A stretch of DNA of 64,000 nt, taken from contig NZ_SODF01000001.1 of NCBI RefSeq assembly GCF_004365875.1, positions 496,001-560,000 on the forward strand, written 5' to 3'. The notes beneath the pieces were generated by a model. That model did not search any database. It was not told the origin of the DNA and saw only the letters and a program-made list of their open reading frames with translations. Below are positions 43,149-49,121 of the stretch, piece by piece. How positions within the stretch are numbered: position 1 is the stretch's first letter; each line of letters opens with the position of its first letter. The translations under genes and the position numbers were made by a program. Source of the DNA: Kribbella kalugense. Lineage in GTDB: Bacteria > Actinomycetota > Actinomycetes > Propionibacteriales > Kribbellaceae.

Positions 43149-45391
43149 GAGGCGCGTTTGAGGATGGTTAGGCGTTTGGTGGCTCGGGTTATGGCTACGT
43201 AGAGGTCTGAGAGGCCTTGGGTGGAGTCGGTCATGATGGTGTCGGGGTCGGCGATGAGGACTGCGTCGAACTCGAGGCCTTTGGATTGGGCTACGTCGAG
43301 GAGGCCGACGGGGGCGTCGAGGACTGAGGGGTCGTGGGTGTGGGCGACGTCCGGGAGGGCGGCGGCGTAGTCGTCGTAGCGGGAGGTTGGGACGATGACT
43401 GCCAGGCGGCCGTCGCCGATGGTCTCGCGTTCTGACTTGATCGCGGTGGTCAACGCATGCGTTAGGTCCTCGGCCGGGACGGTCTGGATGAGTGGCTCGG
43501 TGCCGGTTTCGCGGACCGAGGTCGGTGGGCTCAGCGCCGGGTCGATCTGGGCCAGGACGTCCGCGGCGATTGTCATGATCTCTGTCGGGGTGCGGTAGTT
43601 GACGGTTAGTTCGGTACTGCGCCAACGGCGGGGCGCGTAGCGGTCGAGGAGCTCCGCCCAGGAGCGGACGCCGGCTGCTGAGCCGGTTTGGGCGATGTCG
43701 CCGACCAGCGTCATCGAACGGCGTGGGCAGCGGCGCATGAGCATTCGCCAGTCCATCGCGGACAGCTCCTGCGCCTCGTCGACGATGACGTGGCCGAAGA
43801 CCCAGGTCCGGTCCGAGGCCGCGCGTTCGGCCAGGGTGACCGGGTTGTCGATCAGGCGGGTCCGTTGGGCGATCAGGTCCCTGAACTGCTCGATCTCCCA
43901 GGGCATGATCTCGATCCGTTCGGCGGTCAGCTCGATATCGACCACACCGCTCGCGTACTCGCGGTTGGCCTCCTCGGCGGCCGCTTCGTCGGCGGCCTGA
44001 CGCTTGCGTCCGGCAACGATCCCGCTGGTGTCGCCGAGCAGCTCGGCCGCCTCGTCGAGCAGCGCGACATCGGACTGGGTCCAGTCCGCGGTGAGTGGAC
44101 GCAGTACCGCGGCTCGTTGGCTGGACGTGAGCCCGGCAGCCGTAAGTCGCTCGGCTGAGGAGAACAGCACCGAGATCAGGAGCTGCGGAGTGAGCTCGGG
44201 CCAGAGTTGGTCAAGCACCTCCAGAACGCGGTCCTCGTCGAACAGCTCCTGCTGGATGTCCTCGACGTCCTCGGCGCCGACGTACTGCCGGCCGATCCGC
44301 TCGACGACCTGGTTGGTCAGCGTCTTGATGATCCGTCGGACGAAGATCGGGCGTGCTCGGTTGTGCTGCTCCTGCGCGGCCAGCGCGCCCTTCTGCGCCT
44401 TGCGGATCGCGTCCGGCCGCAGCACCAGCTCCTGCTGACCGACCTTCAGCCGGATCGGAGCCGCCGGTACCACCCGGAAGCTGCTGATCGCCTGCGCCAG
44501 TGCGTCGGCCATCGCAAGATCGCCCTTGATCCGCGCGGCCTCCGGCGAGTCCGATGCGTTGGCCACGACGCCGGGGAACAGCTCGCTGATTGTCGCCAGC
44601 ACGACGTCGGTCTCGCCGAGCGAGGGGAGCACCTGGTCGATGTAGCGGATGAACGTGCTGTTCGGCCCGACGACCAGTACGCCGCTGCGCCCGAGCTGCT
44701 CGCGATACGTGTAGAGCAGGTACGCCGCTCGATGCAGAGCGACCACGGTCTTGCCGGTGCCTGGACCGCCCTGTACGACGAGGACGCCGGGCAGCCCGGA
44801 TCGGATGATCTCGTCCTGCTCGGACTGGATCGTCGCAACGATCTCGTTCATCCGGCCGGTCCGGTTCGCGCCGAGCGACGAGAGCAGCGCGGCCTCGCCG
44901 ATCAGCGTGCCGCGGTCGGCGTCGCCCAGCGCGTCCAGGTCGAGGATGTCGTCGTCGATACCGACCACGGTCCGGTCTTTCAGCCGGAGGTGGCGCCGGC
45001 GCTTGACGCCGAGCGGGTCGGCCGCGGTGGCCCGGTAGAAAACCTGCGCGACTGGGGTCCGCCAGTCGATCAGCAATGGGTTGTAGTCGTCGTCGAACAA
45101 TCCGATCCGGCCGATGTGGAACCGGTCGCCGCCGGTTTCGTCGATCCGGCCGAAACACAATCCGCGTTCGACTGACGACAACTGCGAGAACCGCCCGGAA
45201 TACAGATCGGTGAACGACTCCCTTTCGGTTCGGGCCTGATCGGTCCCGGTGGTTTCCTCGCTTTGCACCCGGCCCAGTTCGCCCTGCGCCTTGCGGCGGA
45301 GCACGTCCAGCCGTTCGTACATCGCGGTCACATCGCCTTGCTCTGCTGCGATTTCCTGTTCCAGCACGCTGCCCCCGCTATCCTCTTGCAC
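43145..45391 (-). CDS. helD: HelD-type RNA polymerase-recycling helicase (UvrD-like)
   Basis: 748 residues. An N-terminal coiled coil (EQEIAAEQGDVTAMYERLDVLRRKA) is followed by LCFGRID...IGRIGLFDDDYNPLLIDWR, typical of HelD. Superfamily 1 motifs: Walker A GGPGTGKT, Walker B FGHVIVDEAQEL, motif III LVGDIAQTG, motif V-like DVAQSKGLEFDAV and VAITRATKRL. HelD pulls RNA polymerase off stalled or inactive DNA; related HelR proteins protect against rifamycins. GTG at 45391 (MQEDSGGSV) or GTG at 45367 (MLEQEIAAE) are both possible. It heads a coupled operon with two ABC exporters. Confidence 0.88.
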   Translation of the reverse strand: MQEDSGGSVLEQEIAAEQGDVTAMYERLDVLRRKAQGELGRVQSEETTGTDQARTERESFTDLYSGRFSQLSSVERGLCFGRIDETGGDRFHIGRIGLFDDDYNPLLIDWRTPVAQVFYRATAADPLGVKRRRHLRLKDRTVVGIDDDILDLDALGDADRGTLIGEAALLSSLGANRTGRMNEIVATIQSEQDEIIRSGLPGVLVVQGGPGTGKTVVALHRAAYLLYTYREQLGRSGVLVVGPNSTFIRYIDQVLPSLGETDVVLATISELFPGVVANASDSPEAARIKGDLAMADALAQAISSFRVVPAAPIRLKVGQQELVLRPDAIRKAQKGALAAQEQHNRARPIFVRRIIKTLTNQVVERIGRQYVGAEDVEDIQQELFDEDRVLEVLDQLWPELTPQLLISVLFSSAERLTAAGLTSSQRAAVLRPLTADWTQSDVALLDEAAELLGDTSGIVAGRKRQAADEAAAEEANREYASGVVDIELTAERIEIMPWEIEQFRDLIAQRTRLIDNPVTLAERAASDRTWVFGHVIVDEAQELSAMDWRMLMRRCPRRSMTLVGDIAQTGSAAGVRSWAELLDRYAPRRWRSTELTVNYRTPTEIMTIAADVLAQIDPALSPPTSVRETGTEPLIQTVPAEDLTHALTTAIKSERETIGDGRLAVIVPTSRYDDYAAALPDVAHTHDPSVLDAPVGLLDVAQSKGLEFDAVLIADPDTIMTDSTQGLSDLYVAITRATKRLTILKRAS

Positions 45392-45409
45392 AAACCCGGA
45401 AAGGTTTGT
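45390..45409 (-). promoter_or_regulatory. Hairpin II over the helD start
   Basis: Minus-strand RNA can pair ACAAACC (45403-45409 side) with GGTTTGT (45390-45396 side), 7 bp, 6-nt loop. The GTG at 45391 falls in the closing base pairs, so folding would hide the start codon. It begins at the stop codon of the leader ORF. Confidence 0.5.
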
Positions 45410-45459
45410 TAAGCTGATCCCAGAAGCCCGAAGAGGGCTTCTTTTTTGTTGCCCGACAT
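45409..45459 (-). CDS. Candidate leader peptide of helD operon (16 aa)
   Basis: ATG at 45459, TAA at 45409-45411; product MSGNKKEALFGLLGSA. It starts about 9 nt after a TACCGT -10 box, so it would be read from a nearly leaderless mRNA, and stops 17 nt before the helD GTG in a different frame. Hairpin I forms inside it and hairpin II starts at its stop codon. The arrangement resembles translation-attenuation leaders of resistance genes; no homologue is known to me, and it could be chance. Confidence 0.35.
   Translation of the reverse strand: MSGNKKEALFGLLGSA
45422..45447 (+). terminator. Hairpin I; canonical U-tract terminator in plus orientation
   Basis: AGAAGCCC (45422-45429), 5-nt loop, GGGCTTCT (45435-45442) followed by six T residues on the plus strand. 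It is the only classical U-tract terminator I see in the window, yet no plus-strand gene precedes it. On the minus strand the same hairpin sits inside the helD leader ORF. Confidence 0.5.
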
Positions 45460-45468
45460 AAACACCCA

Positions 45469-45498
45469 ACGGTAGCTGTTTCCGGGGTCTCGGCGCAA
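45469..45498 (-). promoter_or_regulatory. Candidate promoter of helD operon
   Basis: Minus strand: -35 TTGCGC (45493-45498), 18-nt spacer, -10 TACCGT (45469-45474). Transcription would begin near 45460-45463, just before the leader ATG. Confidence 0.4.
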
Positions 45499-45514
45499 GG
45501 GAGCGTTCAAACAT

Positions 45515-45548
45515 CACCGCCCCATTCCCGAGCGGGAATGGGGCGGTG
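45515..45548 (-). terminator. Terminator of the sugar ABC operon
   Basis: Perfect 16-bp stem (45515-45530 with 45533-45548) around a 2-nt AG turn, 17 nt beyond the stop of the distal permease gene and before the helD promoter. Confidence 0.85.
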
Positions 45549-45565
45549 GGCAACGAAATGACGGG

Positions 45566-46447
45566 CTAGCGGCTGAAGCCGGCGGTTAGGCCACTGAGGA
45601 GTTGCTTGCGGCTGACGGCGTACAGGATGACGATCGGCAGGGTGGTGAGGACGACCGAGGCGAGGACCGCCGGGACGTTCACGCTGTACTGCCCCTGGAA
45701 GGTCCACAGCGCCAGCGGCAGCGTCCGCTTGTCGGGGCTCTGGGTCAGGATCAGCGGCAGCAGGAACCCGTTCCAGACCGCGAGACCGTTGTAGATGCTG
45801 ACGGTTACGAGCGCGGGCCGGGTCAGCGGGAACGCGAGCGTGCGGAGCATTCCCCACTCGGTCGCCCCGTCGACGCGCATCGACTCGAACAGTTCCTTCG
45901 GTACGTCGCGGATGAAGTTCGACAGCACCAGCACCGACAGCGGGATCGAGAACGCCACCGACGGCAGGATCAGCGCCAGTAGGCTGTCGTACAGGTGCAT
46001 CTTGATGATCAGCAGGTAGACCGGGATGATCGTCGCCTGCAAGGGGATCGCGAGCCCCATCAGGAACAACCCGTTGACCCCGGCAAGGAACCGGCTGCCG
46101 GCGCCCCGGATGATCGCATACGCCGCCATGAACGAGATCCCGACCGCCGGGATGATCGTGCCCGCGGTGACGATCACGCTGTTCAGGAAGTACCGCGGGA
46201 AGTCGGACTGGATCACCAACTTGTAGTTGTCGGCCGTCGGAGCGGACGGCAGTGCGAACGGGTTCTGGGTGAAGTACGCGCTCTGGTCCTTGAAGCTGGT
46301 GACGACGATCCAGTACAGCGGGATCAGTACGATCGCCAGCCAGATCCAGCCGGCCAGCCCGCCGAACCAGTTCAGTTGGAGCAGCTTGTAGGCGCGCGAC
46401 GGACGGGTCGTCGTACCAGTGGTAGCCCCAGTGGCAGCTACAGCCAT
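45566..46447 (-). CDS. Carbohydrate ABC transporter permease, MalG type
   Basis: 293 residues, about six membrane helices. The EAA loop is ELFESMRVDGATEWGMLRTLAFPLTRPALVTV, typical of CUT1-family sugar permeases. ATG at 46447 has AGGAAGG about 6 nt upstream, inside the end of the preceding gene; a GTG three codons earlier would overlap that gene. Last gene of the operon; the ATPase is not encoded here and is probably a shared MsiK-like protein elsewhere. Confidence 0.9.
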   Translation of the reverse strand: MAVAATGATTGTTTRPSRAYKLLQLNWFGGLAGWIWLAIVLIPLYWIVVTSFKDQSAYFTQNPFALPSAPTADNYKLVIQSDFPRYFLNSVIVTAGTIIPAVGISFMAAYAIIRGAGSRFLAGVNGLFLMGLAIPLQATIIPVYLLIIKMHLYDSLLALILPSVAFSIPLSVLVLSNFIRDVPKELFESMRVDGATEWGMLRTLAFPLTRPALVTVSIYNGLAVWNGFLLPLILTQSPDKRTLPLALWTFQGQYSVNVPAVLASVVLTTLPIVILYAVSRKQLLSGLTAGFSR

Positions 46448-46448
46448 G

Positions 46449-47390
46449 TCACGCACCTTCCTGCTGGCTGGCGGTCGTACTGCCTCCGAGTCGTCGCAGC
46501 AGCAGGGCCAGGGCCAGGCCGAGCAGGACCAGGATGACGGCGATCACGCTGGCCGGTCCCATCTGGTTGGACATGAAGCCGCGCTTGTACATGTCGAGGG
46601 CCAGGACCCGGGTCGCGTCGCCCGGACCGCCCGCGGTGAGTACGAAGATCAGGTCGAAGAAGGTCAGCGAACCGACCACCATCAGGGTCGACGACGTGAT
46701 GATCGTGTACTTCAGTTGCGGCACGGTGATGCTGAAGAACTGCCGGACCCGGCCGGCGCCGTCGATCGACGCGGCCTCGTACATCGTGGTCGGGATCTGC
46801 CGTACGCCGCCTTGGTAGATCAGCGAGTGGAACGGGATGAACTGCCAGGACACGATGAAGATCACCACGCCGATGGCGAGGTTGCTCTTGCCGAGCCAGT
46901 CCTGGGTGAGGAAGCCGATGTGCAGACCCGGGCCGAGACCGAAGTTCGGGTCGAGCAGGGCCTTGTAGGTGATCGCGATCGCGGCCGAGCTGAGCAGCAA
47001 CGGGATGAAGTACAGCACCGCCAGGAACGCGCGGTACCGCTGGCGGCCGGCCAGGAACGTCCCGAGCAGCAGGCTCATCGGAGTCTGCACCGCCCAGGAC
47101 AGGATCATGATCTCGAACGTCACGAGGATGCTGTGTGGCAACTGCGGGTCGGAAAGTACGGACCGCCAGTTGGCGAGTCCGTTCGGGTGGATCGCGCCGA
47201 GGCCGTCCCACTGGGTGAAGCTGAGCACGAGTACGCCGACCAGCGGGACGACACCGAACACGAAGAACATCACCAGTGCCGGCAACACCATCCACGCGAC
47301 CGAGCCGCTCCGCCCGACCCGCGCCGAGCCGGTGCCCGAAGAAACTGTACGGCCGGTCGTGGGTGCGACAGGCGGAGCGGCCACGGTCAT
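46449..47390 (-). CDS. Carbohydrate ABC transporter permease, MalF type
   Basis: 313 residues, about six helices after a ~30-residue soluble arm. The EAA loop is TTMYEAASIDGAGRVRQFFSITVPQLKYTI. It pairs with the MalG-type permease, whose ATG lies 2 nt beyond its stop. Its ribosome-binding site GGGAG (47396-47400) is part of a long-range hairpin, which should lower its expression compared with the upstream binding protein. Confidence 0.9.
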   Translation of the reverse strand: MTVAAPPVAPTTGRTVSSGTGSARVGRSGSVAWMVLPALVMFFVFGVVPLVGVLVLSFTQWDGLGAIHPNGLANWRSVLSDPQLPHSILVTFEIMILSWAVQTPMSLLLGTFLAGRQRYRAFLAVLYFIPLLLSSAAIAITYKALLDPNFGLGPGLHIGFLTQDWLGKSNLAIGVVIFIVSWQFIPFHSLIYQGGVRQIPTTMYEAASIDGAGRVRQFFSITVPQLKYTIITSSTLMVVGSLTFFDLIFVLTAGGPGDATRVLALDMYKRGFMSNQMGPASVIAVILVLLGLALALLLRRLGGSTTASQQEGA

Positions 47391-47395
47391 GGGGC

Positions 47396-47459
47396 CTCCC
47401 GGCCTGGACTGAGGAGCGGAGGGAGCGAAGCGACCGGAGCGACGAGGGAAGGCCGGGAG
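47396..47459 (-). promoter_or_regulatory. Hairpin sequestering the permease ribosome-binding site
   Basis: Perfect 10-bp arms (47396-47405 and 47450-47459) around a 44-nt low-complexity loop of GGAGCG/GCGAC-like units. In the transcript the distal arm contains GGGAG, 5 nt before the permease ATG. Confidence 0.6.
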
Positions 47460-47505
47460 TTACAGCCCCATGACCCGCCGCGCCGGAGGCGTGGCATCAG
47501 CAGAG

Positions 47506-48861
47506 TCACTGGCCGATCACCGCGTTCATGTTGTCGGCGAACTTCTGCGGCGAGATGGACAGCTGGAACAGTTTGGCGATGTTGTCGAGGAGTGTCTCGG
47601 CCTGGGTCGGGCTGAGGGCCTGGTCCCAGGACTGGGCGAAGTTCTTCGCGTTCGCCGCGGTGTCGTAGACGAAGTTCAGCCACTCGGAGTCGTTCTTGTC
47701 GCTGATCGACGCGAGCTTGTCCTTCGCACTCTTCACGACCGGGATGTTGCCGGACTTCACCCAGGCATCCACCGTGGCGTCGTCGAGGGTGTAGCCGGAG
47801 ATGAACTTCTTCGCGTTGTCCTTGTCGGCCTGGGCGGCCTTGGAGGAGATCGACATGTACTGGCCCGGGTTGCCGACGGTGTCGGTCGGGTCGCCCTTGC
47901 CGCCGTCGACCGGCGGGAAGTTCATGTAGCCGAGGTGTCCGCCGGTGACGAAGTCCTTGCCGGACGACTTCATGTTGCCGTAGGTCCAGGCGCCGTGCAG
48001 CATCATCGCGGCCTTGCCGGTGTAGAGCAGCGCCTGGTCGGCGTTGGAGTCGGCGGTGATGGACGAGAAGCCCTTGATGAAGCCGTTCGCCTTGATCAGC
48101 TTCTGCATCTCGTCGAGCGCCTTGAGTGCGGACGGGTCGGACCAGCCGTTCGCCTTGCCGTCGTAGATGCTCTGGAAGACCTCGCTGCCGCCGATCCGGT
48201 CGAACAGGAACTCCAGCCACATCATGTTGGTCCAGCGCGACTGGCCGCCGAGCGAGAACGGCGCGATGCCCTTGTCGTTGAACTTCGGCACCAGGTCCAT
48301 GATGTCGCCCCAGGACTGCGGGGGCTCGGCGCCGATCTTCTCGAACGCGCGCTTGTCGTAGAACAGCACGATCGGCGTGACGGTCTCTCCCGGCACGGCG
48401 TAGAGCTTGCCGTTGACGGTCGCCGCCGTGAACGCGGACGGGAAGATCGAGTTCTTCAGGTCGGTCTGCCCGTTGAACCAGTCGGTCAGGTCCTCGACCT
48501 GGCCGGCTTCGACGTACGCCTTCAGGCCGCCGCCGCCCCAGCCCCAGATCAGCGTCGGGCCTTGCCCGGCTCCGATCGCGGTCTTGATCTTCGCCTTGAA
48601 TGCGTCGTTCTGGAACTCGGTGGTCTTGATCTTCGACCCTGAGTTCGCGTCGTTGAACCGCTTGACCTGGGCCTCCCGGATGGCCTGCTGCGGCTGTCCG
48701 GTGAGGAACCAGTACGTCGTGCCGCTGCCGGCCGCCGCTCCGGCGGTCGAACCGGGCGTGCTGCTCGGGCCGGAGCTGCCGCAGGCCGCGAGGCCGGCCG
48801 CCAGCGCGCCGCCGCCGACCAGACCGAGGAAGTTACGACGGGATGTCGCCATGGGATCCAC
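47506..48861 (-). CDS. Sugar ABC transporter substrate-binding lipoprotein, family 1
   Basis: 451 residues. Tat motif SRRNFLGL (7-14), hydrophobic segment and lipobox LAAC with Cys27; then an extracellular SBP_bac_1 fold (TGQPQQAIREAQVKRFNDAN at its start). GTG at 48861 has GGAG at 6 nt, better than the ATG at 48852, which lacks a site; both leave the signal intact. First gene of the sugar-uptake operon, divergent from a GH3 glycosidase and LacI repressor, suggesting the substrate is a beta-glucoside or xyloside oligomer. Confidence 0.92.
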   Translation of the reverse strand: MDPMATSRRNFLGLVGGGALAAGLAACGSSGPSSTPGSTAGAAAGSGTTYWFLTGQPQQAIREAQVKRFNDANSGSKIKTTEFQNDAFKAKIKTAIGAGQGPTLIWGWGGGGLKAYVEAGQVEDLTDWFNGQTDLKNSIFPSAFTAATVNGKLYAVPGETVTPIVLFYDKRAFEKIGAEPPQSWGDIMDLVPKFNDKGIAPFSLGGQSRWTNMMWLEFLFDRIGGSEVFQSIYDGKANGWSDPSALKALDEMQKLIKANGFIKGFSSITADSNADQALLYTGKAAMMLHGAWTYGNMKSSGKDFVTGGHLGYMNFPPVDGGKGDPTDTVGNPGQYMSISSKAAQADKDNAKKFISGYTLDDATVDAWVKSGNIPVVKSAKDKLASISDKNDSEWLNFVYDTAANAKNFAQSWDQALSPTQAETLLDNIAKLFQLSISPQKFADNMNAVIGQ

Positions 48862-48921
48862 TGTGATCTCCGTACTCCATGCTGCCCCGCAGGTTGCGGA
48901 AGCACCTGCCGATAATGACTT

Positions 48922-48932
48922 GTTTTCGAAAC
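48922..48932. promoter_or_regulatory. LacI operator at binding-protein promoter
   Basis: GTTTTCGAAAC, overlapping the end of the -10 box and the start point of the minus-strand promoter. It is the exact reverse complement of the site at 49062-49072. Confidence 0.65.
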
Positions 48933-48958
48933 ATAGGTTTCGGAGATACTGCTGTCAA
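48930..48958 (-). promoter_or_regulatory. Promoter of sugar ABC operon
   Basis: Minus strand: -35 TTGACA (48953-48958), 17-nt spacer, -10 TATGTT (48930-48935). Near-consensus sigma-70-type promoter. Confidence 0.7.
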
Positions 48959-49061
48959 GACTTGAACTAAGGGCACTTCGGGGTCACAGTGAGGTCACGC
49001 GATCGTCTGCTGTCACAGGCGATTCACAGACCGTCGGGAGTTGACCGAGGTCGACCGGAGA

Positions 49062-49072
49062 GTTTCGAAAAC
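49062..49072. promoter_or_regulatory. LacI operator at GH3 promoter
   Basis: GTTTCGAAAAC, with wider symmetry AGTTT/AAACT, 50 nt before the GH3 start codon. Its reverse complement equals the 48922-48932 site. Confidence 0.65.
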
Positions 49073-49121
49073 TTTTCGATAATTGCTCACCGAAATGAAT
49101 GATCATCAAGGGAGAATTTTC

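Noticed and set aside
45392..45565. Rifamycin-associated element upstream of helD
   Set aside because: I looked for a GC-rich palindrome of the published GGGGCTTGCGGCAAG type. None is present; the hairpins here have different sequences, so rifamycin induction cannot be inferred from an RAE.
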